The notes beneath the pieces were generated by a model. The model was not told the DNA's origin. It saw nothing but the letters and a program-made list of their open reading frames with translations, and did no database searches. Positions 10,757 through 22,440 of a stretch of DNA of 30,727 nucleotides are shown here, piece by piece; the stretch's first letter is position 1; every line of letters begins with the position of its first letter. A program made the translations under genes and the position numbers. Location of the stretch: NCBI GenBank assembly GCA_036897485.1, contig JAYMTF010000747.1, forward strand, positions 1 to 30,727. The letters run 5' to 3'. This DNA is from Pelargonium nanum (taxonomy: Eukaryota; Streptophyta; Magnoliopsida; Geraniales; Geraniaceae).

Positions 10757-12260
10757 AACTTATAGTAAGATAACAAAGTACATAGACCAATTTGAATCTA
10801 AATTTAAAAGTTTAAGGTCTAATTGAGTTTTATTTCTTAAATATTAAATTTGAGACTACAAGATTTAATGGGAGGTAGTTAATCTCCCTCACGACCAACA
10901 CAGTTTCAAATTGGAAGATTTAGAACAATAATTGTTGTACACAGTGAAACAAGTCCTAATGAGAGTAAGAGTAAGAGAGAAAGAAATGCAACCTTGACTG
11001 TTCTTGAATCTAACACAAATCAAAACTACAAAGTATCGTTGTAAATTGTTTAATCAACAATATAGGGTCTTAGCACATTCATCATTTTGTAACTTGTATT
11101 GGCGAGGTCAGAAAACTCGTAATATTATTGATTAATTGTCTGTATAGTGGTTGTGGATGGTTGAGATCCATCCATATTTATACAAATCTATTTTTCACGA
11201 AAAGCTAGGCTACAACGAAGTATTGGGAGCAATATTCCTGCTATTGGTTTGTGAGTTAAAATCATATTTTTCTTATGAAAATATATTTAGTATCTTCCAA
11301 TATCTTATTAGAACTGAAGTTTCTCTTCCGAGATGATTTATTCGTCTCGACCAAATGTAAAAAAAGCTGAAATGGCATTCCATTTAAAGCAATTCCGAAC
11401 AGCATTCATGAAGGCATGCTGATATTGCGCTCCACAGCTACTGCTTTCTGCATTTTCTACTACCTTTACCAATGAGTTTGGTGTTTAACACACATGAAAT
11501 TCAAAACCCAGCCACCACCTTTAATATATACAGTTGTGCCTCATTTAATTCTTGCTTAATCCCCTTCATTTCATTAACTTTCTACACCAATCAACTGTAA
11601 ATTCTTATGAACAACAAACACTGCCATCTTTTATTTTCTTTTATAGCACATCTAATCAAAATGAACAATAAGTTTCGTTCACATTAATCTTATAACAACT
11701 TGCTGATTCATGTGCCATTTCTCAACAACTGCCAACAGCAAAATATCCATGACTCTCTTCCCATACCTAAAAAGCAAGCAAGTAGCTTCACCATCCTATT
11801 GTTTTCCTTACCATTCAAGATACAAAAGAAAACAACACCTTACTAACAATGGACCAAACTAATATTAGGAAGAATCTATTACTACTAATCGCCATATAAA
11901 TACACAAACATGACCCCTTAAATTATTGGGTTAGTGACCTAATCACGGTTTATAATGGAGATGGGATCAATGACAGCTACGGAGTTTTAAGACTTGCGGG
12001 TACCAACAGTAGTTAGCAGCTTAAATGTTTTAACTGCAAGCACATGAATGCAGTGACCATATCACCATCTACTACCACAACTAGGCAAAATCCATGGCTC
12101 TTCTCACTTCAGATAAAGATCACATGGTAAACAATGCATGTGAGATCAAAGGTATAAGACAAACCTATTGTGCTCAAGAACTTTCAGAGCAAAAACAAAA
12201 GCCACCTCTCTTTGTACAATAGCATAAGCTTCTCCTCCTCCACTTGCGATCAAACCAAGC
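10757..12260. other. Intergenic region upstream of the small plus-strand gene
   Basis: AT-rich DNA. Open frames such as 11151-11336 lack recognisable content. A short palindromic word surrounds 12016-12037. The last ~200 bases should include the leader of the gene starting at 12261; no TATA box was assigned. Confidence 0.5.
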
Positions 12261-12617
12261 ATGTCTAAACCCATCACCACCCCCGCAAAAGTCCCTAAAC
12301 CAATGGCTGATCGTCCTCCGGTGCAAATTGGTACCAAAGGAACCGTGGGATCCCTTATTATGCAAGAAATTGAGTACTTCAGCCAGCTTGAATTGCGACG
12401 TAATGCCTCAAAGAAGCCCGGCCTTGATGTTGCAGGCACGGCTTCCTCTACCAATGGATCTGTGCTAACAACGTCAAAATCGAAAAAGAGGGGAGGAAGC
12501 AAGCTCCTGCCAGGCATATGCTCGATGGTGGAAGTTTTGGACACCAGTCGGCCAATTGGGATATCCGGGTTTAACTACAAGAACCTGAAGTCCGATGCAA
12601 AGAAGTTGCACGCTTAG
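12261..12617 (+). CDS. Small uncharacterised plant protein (paralogue of the facing gene)
   Basis: Intronless, 118 residues, with an in-frame stop at 12225-12227 upstream, so the ATG at 12261 is the natural start. I do not recognise a named family. The central motif is QIGTKGTVGSLIMQEIEYF (about residues 22-40), followed by a basic low-complexity linker (KSKKRGG) and a C-terminal block with VEVLDTSRP and a Lys-rich end. The facing minus-strand gene has the same order of motifs (VGSTGTISSLMTRELEF, then VEIVDI), so the two are diverged paralogues. There is no signal peptide or membrane segment; it is probably a soluble, basic, partly disordered protein. Its stop codon overlaps the stop of the facing gene. 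Function unknown. Confidence 0.68.
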   Translation: MSKPITTPAKVPKPMADRPPVQIGTKGTVGSLIMQEIEYFSQLELRRNASKKPGLDVAGTASSTNGSVLTTSKSKKRGGSKLLPGICSMVEVLDTSRPIGISGFNYKNLKSDAKKLHA

Positions 12618-13099
12618 ATGATGCTCTCGGATAGCTTTGAGAAACCAAGCTTCTTGAGTCGAGTAGTTATAGGGCAAGCCCATGCTCTATTCGGGTTCCC
12701 GCATTTTATGTCCACAATTTCAACAATGTTAGGTCCTTTTTTCTCACTTTTCCCCCTAGTAGGAGTTCTAACAAAAGCACCATGATCGGAGCCAAGCATT
12801 GGAACTCGGTGAGTTTTTCCAGCATATCCTTTCGTTTTCCGACAAATTTCGGTATTTCTATGATTAAAGCTGTTGCTGCTACGGCTGCTGCTAGCTTCAT
12901 CCAACAATTTTCTAGGTTGTGGCCTTTTAGGAGTAGTAGCACTGCAGGGCACCGAAACAGGAACTGTCTGAGGTCTTGGCGTTTGAGGTGCAGATATAAC
13001 AAACTCCAATTCTCTTGTCATCAGGGAACTGATTGTTCCTGTTGACCCAACCTTGACGGATCCTCCACTGCCCTTAATAGCTTCCAATGTTGGAGCCAT
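12614..13099 (-). CDS. Uncharacterised plant protein, paralogue of the facing gene
   Basis: Intronless coding region of 161 residues. Near the N-terminus it reads KVGSTGTISSLMTRELEF (about residues 16-33). A Pro/Thr/Ser-rich disordered middle follows (TPRPQ, TPKRPQPRK, a Ser run), then GKSEKKGPNIVEIVDIKCG and a C-terminal block RLKKLGFSKLSESII. The first and last blocks match the plus-strand neighbour, while the middle is longer. The protein is strongly basic, with no transmembrane segment. The ATG at 13099 is followed by well-formed coding sequence and preceded by a non-coding A/T run. Function not recognised; conservation between the two copies supports real coding. Confidence 0.75.
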   Translation of the reverse strand: MAPTLEAIKGSGGSVKVGSTGTISSLMTRELEFVISAPQTPRPQTVPVSVPCSATTPKRPQPRKLLDEASSSRSSNSFNHRNTEICRKTKGYAGKTHRVPMLGSDHGAFVRTPTRGKSEKKGPNIVEIVDIKCGNPNRAWACPITTRLKKLGFSKLSESII

Positions 13100-14042
13100 T
13101 TTTTTTTTCTATCAATATCAATGGATCAAAAAGATGTTTTAGCAGCAACCAGAAGACTATATCACAGCCTCCAACCTTTGCAGAGCTACCACCTAAATAG
13201 TTTAAGATCCTGTCAGTAGCAATACACAGAATGTGATTAGATTTAGATTTCAGAAGTTGAAATGTACTGAAGTGTACTATGTTTTATTCGTGCTAGTTTG
13301 AATAGTCTCTCGATATCAAAGTTAACCAGAATTAGACATTAGTAACCTAAAGACTAAACACCACAAACAAAATAAGCAGATGGTTTCGTTCCAAAAGGAG
13401 TGAATGCGGCTATGCAACCGCGCAATCAAATATATAGGTAATGAGCAGAGGAAGAAAATCGAATGAAAAGATCTTCAACACAAAGATGCCTTTGATGCGA
13501 AATCTAAATTTTTTCATCATCCATGACAACCAGATTAGGATCCTTTGGATCCATGGCAAGTAAAATAGAGATGTGCATGCTAACAAAAGGGCAGGCTTGA
13601 GGATCACCAACTAGACTCAAAATGGGTTGAAAAGAAAATCACATTTTAGGTGATATAAAAACCCTTAACTAGATTCACTCTATCATTTAGCTTTTCTACA
13701 CTGACATACAAAAGGTAATGAGATAAACTCATAAACACCCCAACAAAAACCAAGTAACAAAGTCAGATATTCAAACAAAAACAGTAGAAATTTCCATAAA
13801 AAGAACCCTAACCACACCAGAAGTGATGAAACAGCAAGATCCAAAGCAAATGACAAAAATGGTAGAGAAAAAGAAACAGAGGAGATACCCTGAAACACAG
13901 AGAAGAACAGGAAGGTTATGATGAAAAAATAAGGATCTAAGATCATACCCACAAGCAATAAACTGAGAATAAGATACATTGGATCTGCCACAAAGAACCA
14001 AGGAAGCTGCAAAAGCAAGAAAGAACAAAAAAAGAAAACTTT
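13100..14042 (-). other. Probable 5' leader region of the minus-strand small gene
   Basis: About 0.94 kb between the candidate TATA box and the minus-strand ATG at 13099. It is pyrimidine-rich on the minus strand and contains a donor-like CAGG/GTATCT near 13888, so a leader intron is plausible, though the acceptor is not obvious. Open frames here (13683-14018, 13771-14205, minus) encode hydrophobic low-complexity peptides typical of T-rich DNA and are not called as genes. Confidence 0.35.
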
Positions 14043-14052
14043 CTTTATATAA
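14043..14052 (-). promoter_or_regulatory. Candidate TATA box, minus strand
   Basis: The minus strand reads TTATATAAAG. The word is nearly palindromic, so strand is ambiguous; orientation is assigned because the nearest downstream gene is the one at 12614-13099. Confidence 0.3.
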
Positions 14053-14327
14053 AACCCAGATACAAAAAGCTGTTTGTGGCCAAGATCTTAGAGGCACTGT
14101 AGTAAAAAAATTCACACTTTGCAAGATACACAAATCTACTAACTTTCCATCAAATTCATGTGTCGTATTTGCTCTGTGGCAGACCAAAAGAAAAAGAAAA
14201 ATCACAGCAGTGAATCAGTTTCTGACCTGATAATATTATCAATTTATGATTGGCATTAGGTGTTGGATTCTTCTGGGTTTTGGTTGTTCTGTAAACAGTC
14301 AACAACATTATTTACTCCCATGTCTCA

Positions 14328-14347
14328 TGTCTGTCTGTCTGTCTGTC
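14328..14347. repeat. (TGTC)5 microsatellite
   Basis: Five perfect TGTC units. Confidence 0.9.
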
Positions 14348-14606
14348 TTTGCAATTGCTTCTACTCTCATGGGCCTGGGCTTTGTAAGGGTCCAGGACCA
14401 TTACTCTATTTGGGCTGACTCAAATTGATTGGGCCAGAAACCCATCAAACTGCCATTCAGAACCAATGAATTTCATTTAGGTGTCTCTAACCAAACAAAC
14501 ATTGTAAGGGATCAAATAAGACCATCAACTTTTTTTTTTTTAAGACTTAAAATCAACTTTGAAACTAGCATAAAGACGGTCATTTTGAGAATTTTTCTCC
14601 GCCGAA

Positions 14607-15041
14607 GTGATAGCAAGCAAGAATATACCATATAACGCATCCCGAAAAGACATATCTAAAACGCACGGCCGCTCACAAAACTACCTACCAACGACACTAA
14701 AGCACCAAGTGCAAAATGAAGAGGAACAAGAGGAAACTTACAGCACAACACTCGGGGGAGATGAATGGTCGCATTTGCCAACGTATAATGACAAAAAGTT
14801 ATTTGCTCCAACTCAAGAAGTGCATCTTGAAAAGTATGTCCTCATTGATCAATTCCACATCACACATTTGGCCAATGAGAGTTGTAAAGAGAAAATAAGG
14901 CAACGACACCCCCCAAAAAATGTCGTAAGGGGCACTATCTGTATTACACGACATATTGATAAACTTGAACGATACTTGTGTTTTTCTAAAGTCTCAGATT
15001 CAGAAAGACTCAAAGATAAATCATATCATTTAAAAGAATGA
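14607..15041 (+). other. Open frame of 144 codons, status uncertain
   Basis: Open reading frame with mixed, fairly polar composition (for example HLPTYNDKKLFAPTQEVHLE in the middle). No domain recognised and no clear promoter, and the leading codons run from AT-rich spacer. It could be a decayed repeat-derived frame or a chance ORF. Listed only because its length and composition are above the surrounding noise. Confidence 0.15.
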
Positions 15042-15754
15042 ATGCACAACATTACGACTAAGACGATGTGATAGTAGAAAAGGTAGAAGAAAATTTAGTA
15101 TAGGCTATATATTAGTAGACATGTATAATATCAGAGTTTGGTTACAATCTTGCATAATGTCATCAAATCCAGCAAGAGATGGAAATGGTATAATTAAGAA
15201 CAACAACAACACACGTTGTTGTCAATAACCAAGTATTTATGAAAACAATATAGGAACCAACAAAATAATTTTTGAAGAATTTGATGTTTCAATTTTATAA
15301 TCCACTGCATGTGCTGTCCCCCATGTTCGAGGTTCACCAAATTCTTGATGGGCCTCCACAAACCCTCAAAGATGTTGACCTTCCACAGATCAACGGTCAA
15401 GATTATTTCACTGTTCATACAAAGCCAATGACCCATTTTACAATTTTAATGCCCTAATGGACAAATTGATTAAACGGTCTAATTACTCTTATCCAATTAG
15501 CCGGTAAATATTCTGTTTGTTTCTCGTGAAAATTTTGAAAAAAAGAAAAACAAGACCCTTTTTGATACCCCTGCTGTTTTCGCTAACCCAGATCTCATTT
15601 TACTCTCATTTCTTCATTTTTGCAGCTTTTGATTTTCCTTGGCTCTCACTCCACACCCAATCTTCTCTCACTTTCTCATCAAGCAAACAGCTTTTTTCTC
15701 TGTTTCTCTTCTCCTTGTACATTTCCACAGTTTCGCTGCACAATAGCGACCACA

Positions 15755-18700
15755 ATGGGCACACAAGCACCCAAGTCCTCGAAACCCACAAAACCCCCAA
15801 GCCAATTGACCTCCACGCCACCCAGCTCGAGATCTTCGTCACTGTCCTCACACCTCGCCATGGTTGAGCTCAAGCAGAGGATCCTGACATGTCTCTCCAA
15901 GCTCTCAGACCGTGACACCCACCAGATCGCCCTCGAGGACCTCGAGAAGATCATTCAGGGCCTCTCTCCCGACGGCATTCCCATGATTCTCAACGCTCTC
16001 TACGACGCCTCCGGCGACCCCAAGCCCGCCGTTAAGAAGGAGTCCATCCGGTTGCTCGCCGTGGTCTGCGCTTCTCACAGCGATTTGACGATGACCCACT
16101 TGACCAGAATCATTGCCCAGATTGTTCGGAGGCTCAAGGACTCGGATTCCGGCGTCAGGGACGCCTGCCGCGACACCATCGGGGCTCTGTCGGCGCAGTA
16201 CCTGAAGGGACAGGGTGGTGCCGATAATGGGTCTGTTGTGGCTTTGTTTGCGAAGCCGTTGTTTGAGGCAATGGGGGATCAAAGTAAGGGGGTGCAAGCT
16301 GGAGCTGCAATGTGTATGACCAAGATGGTGGATTGTGCCTCGGAACCACCAGTATCGGCATTTCAGAAGCTTTGTCCAAAGATCTGCAAGCTCCTACACA
16401 ATCCGAACTTCTTGGCAAAGGCCACACTCTTGCCTGTTGTGGCGAGTCTGTCACAGGTTTGCTTGATACCATTGTGCTCTGATGGCTTTATATTGCGTCT
16501 AGTTTTTAATCAGTGTTAGACCTGATAATGCGATTGGACTTAATGCTACATTTAGCTAAATACTAAAAAATTAGAACTTTTGTTGGAACTCTATTGAAAT
16601 TAAGAAGGGTGCTTAAGTTATATGAAATTGGTTGGGAAAAAGAAAAGAACACAAATTTGGTTTTGTAGTATAGGGCGTGATTGGTTTGATATTGCATTTA
16701 GCTAAATACTAAAAAAATTAGAACTTTTGTTGAAACTGTCTTGAAATTAAGAAGGGTGCTTAAGTTGTATGACATTGGTTGGGAAAAAGAAAAGAAGTCA
16801 GATTTGGTTTTGTAGCATAAGATGTGATTGGTTGAGGATAGCTTTGTTTGATTAACGATTTAGTGTAGGATGTAGAAAAGTAATGCGCTGTTGCTGAATT
16901 TTTCGTGCATTTGATGATACAGTGGGAAATTGTTTGTTGTTTAATATATGAGAAACTTGTAGGGAATGAAATCAATTGAAGTGTAAAATTCTGTCATATT
17001 TTGCTAACCTTGTTGAAAAAACTATGCTTTTGAATTGGGTACGAATGTGGCTTTCCTGGATATTGTCTATTGCTGTTGCTTGGTTGGGTAAACTGTTGGG
17101 GTTATTAAGAATCCTGTTGGATTCTGTGCGGATTTTTGCGGGCAGTCTTAAAACATGGGACATGTGTCTGATTTTCCAGAAAAATATGGCAGCAACCCAG
17201 TACTTAAAATACTTTCTTTTCTTATCTTGCATCTCTTAACCAGCAGGTGCATAATGTGCTTTTATGTAAGGTCATAGATGTCTTTGAACCATGTAGTTCT
17301 TTTTCATTTGACTGTGAACTGTTAGAGCCTCTTCATTTCAAGAATTTGCATAGTATTTCATATAATAATTTTGAATAAGTTGATGAAATAATGAGAAATA
17401 TAATCTTTACTTTGTTAGGGTAAGAGTAATGACATTATTTGTCTGCATTTAACTAAAAATATGTGTAAAGATTTGAATTTTACATATGAATGTACTGACA
17501 AATGTAATTGAAAAACCTAACAAATTTTATTGTAACACTCACCCTCTTCAAGTGTTTTAATGTGATGTGCTTAGGTCTTCCTTTTCAGTAATTTGCTTTC
17601 ATCATGTCTAAATTTTTGTATCAGTCCATCTCTTTGCAACTAATTTAATCTATAGTATTTCTCAAGTTGGTCGGTAATTGCATTGTTTAGGTATAGGAAT
17701 GTATTAGAACAGAAAGTTTAATATATTATTTTTTGAATCGGATGAAGAGCAACTTTAGGAATAACGAAAATGCATGAAAATGTTGCAGGTGAAAGCTCTT
17801 AACCCACAAAGTTTAGATTCTTTGCTGCATAGTATCCATGAATGCCTTCGCAGTACTGATTGGGCTACACGTAAGGCAGCAGCTGACACATTAAGTACTT
17901 TAGCATTGCATTCAAGCGACTTGATTGCTGATGGTGCTTCCACTCTGAAGGTGCTTGAGGATTGCCGCTTTGACAAGGTACACCAATGTTATGTGTTTGT
18001 TTGCCACACCACACATGTTTATGTTTTACCTTGCTGGACTACTACTTAATTGTGTTGTTATGCTTATGCCATCCAATTTGCATATTTGGTTTTAAATTTT
18101 AATGGGTACATACATGGTTAAAGCAGAGTAACTTGAGGTATTATTTTTAGGTATTTGAAACTTCATCAATTGCAATTTTGGCTACAGCCAATATAGCTTT
18201 GTGTGTGGGGTTTTATAGCAACTAGTATTGCTTTACTAGGGAAGCAAGCTTGTTTCAGATTACTTTGGACAATGTGTTGCTAGTTTAAGATGTCAAGTTG
18301 GCCTTTGCATACCTCTATCATAGTTGGAACTAAAGCACAATTTTAAAGACCATATAACGTCAGTTGTCAGCAGATTAGCTCATGCAAACCATAGTGAAAG
18401 AATTGTCAACCTCCCAGGATTTTATTGGGAATTTCTGTATCTGGGTATCTTTTGTTTGGACTGTTAATGTCTTTACCAACACCTACAAAAGAAGAGACAT
18501 TTTGACACTGTTAGGTTAAGCACATTTGTTATTGAAGCTTTAAGAGTGAATGACACAAGCTTACTTTTGCATCCTCATATAGTGGTTTGCTTAACAATTT
18601 CATCATGCTCTATAGAAAAAATAGATAAATAAAAAAACTTTGGGCAGATTCGATGAACCCTGGAGCCTGGATACTGCAGGCTTAAGCAGTTAAGCTTAAC

Positions 18701-21700
18701 CCAGCTCAAAAGGTTGCATTCAAAATCAATTGATATACTCCAAGAGGCAAAAATAATCATGATCTATTGTTTTTACAGATAAAACCTGCCAGAGATAGCA
18801 TGACAGAGGCCTTGCTGTCATGGAAGAAGATTGCTGGAAAAGGAGAAGAAGGAGCTTCAGATGACCAGAAAGCTTCATCTCATGGTAAATACATAAGCAG
18901 CATTTTATGCTTCAAAATGATCCTTCATGTCATGCTTCAGGTGCCAAAGAAACCTAATCATGGTCATTTTCTTTGTTCTCGATATTTCAGATGGTGAAAA
19001 TTCTAAATCAGCAGAGTTGTCAGACAAGAATGATCCAAGTGGGAGAAAAACAGACACCTCATTAAAGGATCCATCCGATGGTTCTTCCCCTTCATCAGAT
19101 TCGGTTTCTAAAACCAATGTCGGCAGCATTTCAGATAAAGCAGTTGTAATATTGAAGAAGAAACCACCAGCCTTATCTGACAAAGAACTAAATCCCGAGT
19201 TCTTCCATAAACTTCAAACAAGGGGTTCTGATGATTTGCCAGTGGAAGTGGTTCTTCCTCGTAAATGTATCAATTCTTCCAACTCAAACAATGGTGAAGA
19301 AACTGAAACAAATTACACAGACCCAAGGGGAAGGCCAAATCGCTTGGGAAACTGCCAGGCAGATGATCCTCACGGATCCTTAAATTTGAAGTATCGTAAC
19401 ATTGAGAGAGCCAATGGAAAAGACTCGAGAACAAGAGCATCAGATGATGTCAGGGTAGATATGAACCAAAGGGAGTCATCTAGTAATCAAGGAGGCTTCT
19501 CCAAAGTTGATAGTCAACCTGATGGATCCTCAATCAATAACAAGGGAAACTGGTTGGCTATTCAAAGGCAATTACTGCAACTAGAGAGACAACAAGCTCA
19601 TCTCATGAACATGCTGCAGGTATTTTCAGTTTACTGCACTAAGGAAAATATTTCACATTTAATTTTTCATAATTCATATGATGAAGTTTCTTTTGCTGCA
19701 GGATTTTATGGGTGGTTCTCATGATAGCATGATAACACTAGAAAACAGAGTAAGGGGGCTTGAACGAGTTGTTGAGGACATGGCCCGCGATTTGTCAATA
19801 TCATCTGGCAGGAGAGGTGGTAATTTTGCTATGGGGTTCGATGGATCTTCTAATAGGCCTTTAGGAAAGTATAATAATTTTGCTGATTACTCCACCAGTA
19901 CCAGGTTCGGAAGGGGTGGTGATGGACGGATCTCATTTGGAGAAAGATTTTCCCAACCAGATGGAATCCCTTCAGGCATGAGGGGAAGGGGACCCACTTG
20001 GAGATCTGACATCTCCGAAGCTTGGGATTTTCCCACCTATGGTGCCTCTAGAAATGGGCTACTTGGTTCAAGGAAAGCTTCAGGGGGTGGTTCAATGGAT
20101 GGCAGGTCACCTAAATCAGAACATGATAACGATCATTTAGGCAACAGGAGAGGTTGGGATAAAGGTGCTGGACCTGTTAGGCTTGGGGAAGGTCCTTCTG
20201 CAAGAAGTGTGTGGCAAGCTTCAAAAGACGAAGCAACACTAGAAGCTATTCGGGTGGCTGGGGAAGACGGTGGAACAGCACGGACTGCAAGAGTAGCTAT
20301 CCCTGAAATGACTGCTGAAGCAATGGGTGATGATAATGTTGGGCAAGAACGAGACCCAGTCTGGACCTCTTGGAGCAATGCAATGGATGCCCTTCATGTT
20401 GGTGATATGGATTCAGCTTATGCTGAAGTTTTGTCCACAGGGGATGATGTCTTGCTTGTGAAGCTAATGGACAGAACAGGTCCAGTTGTTGACCAACTCT
20501 CAAATGAGGTAGCAAGTGAAGTCTTTCATGCTGTTGGGCAATTTCTTCTAGACCAGAACCTCATTGATATCTGTTTATCCTGGATTCAACAGGTACGGCT
20601 ACTTCATAATCTTCAATTCCTCTCTTAGCTGCTTCATCTTAATTGTGTTTCCTGACTGGCCAAATGAGAAGATACTATTAAGAAAGTGTGATGACTGATC
20701 TAAGGGAATTATTTGTGCACAAACGTTTCTTTTACAGTTGGGGTATCATATGTAAAGAGGTTCTTTTAGAAAATTTTCAAGGAAAAAAGAAAATCCTGCT
20801 GTTAATATCTAAACCCTAATATCTTGAAATAGACGGCTATACTAAGAATACATTAACAATAAAATCACATACTAAACCATACATCGGAGTTGCTGGTGCA
20901 TCAGCACCAGCTTTAGTGAGATTAAGATTTACAGTTATTTCAAAAACCACAATGTCAAATACTTCCCACATTATGAAGTATGATTCCCAAATAACTGTTT
21001 ACTGTTTAGTATAGCTCGAGCTTGTAATACGATAAAAGATTGACCGGACTAATTTTGTGAGCAATCTCTTGAGGCTTTCATGTTAACTTTATGATCCACT
21101 ATAAGAATAATTATTATTTATACCAGTACAGTTGAATATAATTTTACATGTGTCTGACTTTTCAAACTTGTTAAGTTATGTTTATACTCTTCATTAACCC
21201 TCCCTATAGGAAGGTACTATAGATTCGTAACTCAAACTAGTAGAAAGGTAATGCTAATTCCAGGAACAAGAGGATGCTTGCAAGAATCAGAACTATAGGG
21301 GTAATTACGGATATATTCCCTGTGTTATTAACTAAAGTGTAATCCGTTAAAATTAACACAAAATCGTTAACACCGTTAACTTTGTGCGCTAAATGATTGT
21401 TTTGCCCTTTATTTCACAGTGCCATTGAAAAAAAAAATCATAATTTGAGCTCCAATGTCCGGTATTGATGATTTGTACTTTATTTCATGTGATTTTTCGT
21501 GACAAATTTAATCATGACTTCAGATTTGAAAGAAAATGAACTTTTGTTGACCAAAATGACCATTTTTCATATCAGATTTGAAAAGGTTTTGAAAAAAAAA
21601 AACATAACTTTGAGCTCTAATCTCTAATTTGTTAATTTTTGACATGATTTCATACTAATTTCTGGTGGGAACATAACTATGGTTTCAGATTTTGATAAAA

Positions 21701-22109
21701 TGAACTTTTGTGGACGAAACCAACCTATTACAGTTGGATGATGTGAAATATAGTTTGATCAAACATTCATGTTTACAGTCTACAGAATTTAGTTGTAACT
21801 TTTTTTTCTCCTTTCTTCTACTCTTGAAGATGTTATTTATGCAAGTGTCGTACCAAACTGATACTGATTGGAGTTGTATACTTTCTGTCTCATTTGCTTT
21901 ATCTTATTCAGTTGGTAGATATAGTGCTGGAAAATGGACCTGACGTGTTGGGCATTCCCATGGAGGCGAAGAAGGAGCTTTTGTTAAATCTGCATGAAGC
22001 TTCATCAACAATGGACTCGCCCGAGGACTGGGAAGGTACAATGCCTGACCAGCTCTTGTTGCAATTAGCATCAGCGTGGGAAATCAATCTGCAACACCCA
22101 GGGGAATAG
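15755..22109 (+). CDS. TOR1: TORTIFOLIA1/SPIRAL2-family microtubule-associated protein
   Basis: Exons: 15755-16456, 17789-17977, 18779-18884, 18991-19619, 19702-20592, 21912-22109; all junctions are GT..AG and in phase, giving 904 residues (Arabidopsis SPR2/TOR1 is about 860). After a Ser/Pro-rich start, residues ~30-330 are HEAT/ARM-type helical repeats (MVELKQRILTCLSKLSDRDT near the start; STDWATRKAAADTLSTLAL in exon 2). Residues ~330-515 are polar and disordered. A coiled-coil candidate spans ~519-574 (QRQLLQLERQQAHLMNMLQ, then LENRVRGLERVVEDMARDL). A Gly/Arg/Ser-rich linker precedes a conserved helical C-terminal domain, ~700-904. The family binds cortical microtubules and microtubule minus ends and controls straight organ growth; loss gives helical twisting. 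The first ATG of the conserved reading, MGTQAPK, was chosen. TOR1 itself or a close TOR1-like paralogue cannot be separated here. Confidence 0.92.
16532..16824. repeat. 146-bp tandem duplication in TOR1-type intron 1
   Basis: Two adjacent copies (about 16532-16677 and 16679-16824) with period 146 and few differences. Both contain catttagctaaatact and aagaagggtgcttaagtt. A further short word, gtgattggtt, recurs after copy 2. The copies lie wholly inside the 1332-nt intron 16457-17788. Confidence 0.85.
17978..18778 (+). other. Intron 2 of the TOR1-type gene
   Basis: 801-nt intron; no feature recognised beyond splice sites. Confidence 0.7.
20593..21911 (+). other. Intron 5 of the TOR1-type gene
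   Basis: 1319-nt intron. The part from about 21296 begins with 'aggggtaattacgg' texture like that near the left end of the window and passes into a tandem pair described separately; this suggests inserted repeat DNA. Confidence 0.6.
21427..21730. repeat. Diverged ~164-bp tandem pair in TOR1-type intron 5
   Basis: Copy 1 starts with a poly(A) run at 21427, then ataatttgagctcc at about 21440. Copy 2 starts with a poly(A) run at 21591, then ataactttgagctct at about 21604. The ends match too: ttcagatttg...atgaacttttgt at 21518 against 21684. Period is 164-166, with more divergence than the intron 1 pair. Confidence 0.7.
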
Positions 22110-22440
22110 CCTGCTGCAATCGTAAAAGACTAAACGTTTTGTTTGCAGACTTTTTGTTCAGCCTATACGTTATGTCCTGTATTTAACACAAGTTCAATAG
22201 AGCAAGCAACAAATTGTTAGCAGATCATATTAGTTTAATATGATAATACCCTTTTGGTAATCATTATTGTATTTGATTGATTGGTCGAATCGAAGCTGAT
22301 CTTCATTTCCAAGTAAATATTTGGCTGTTTTGAAGTTGGTATTTTGAGTTAGATTGTTACAAAAACTAATTGGAATGGCATGATGTTGGTTGTTGGTATT
22401 ATGAGATACACTTTGGGTATTGGAGTTCTAGATTTTAGAG
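22110..22440. other. 3' flank of the TOR1-type gene
   Basis: AT-rich, presumably 3' UTR and poly(A) region; nothing else seen. Confidence 0.6.

Larger units (their letters stand above)
14053..15754. other. Intergenic region and leader of the TOR1-type gene
   Basis: This separates the minus-strand leader from the TOR1-type gene. It includes a TGTC microsatellite and an unplaced 144-codon open frame. The last ~130 bases are CT-rich and likely form the 5' UTR. The frame of TOR1 exon 1 is open upstream to 15620, but its extra 45 residues look like translated pyrimidine-rich leader. Confidence 0.5.

Noticed and set aside
12146..12544. 132-codon minus-strand open frame antisense to the small plus-strand gene
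   Set aside because: It is the complement of a better-supported coding frame; the plus-strand protein shares motifs with the neighbouring paralogue, while the antisense product shows no recognisable content.
13683..14205. Hydrophobic minus-strand open frames suggesting membrane proteins
   Set aside because: T-rich DNA naturally reads as Phe/Leu-rich peptides; overlapping frames look equally hydrophobic and none has family features.
15620..15754. 45-residue N-terminal extension of the TOR1-type protein
   Set aside because: The frame is open but translates pyrimidine-rich leader; the family-like start is the ATG at 15755.
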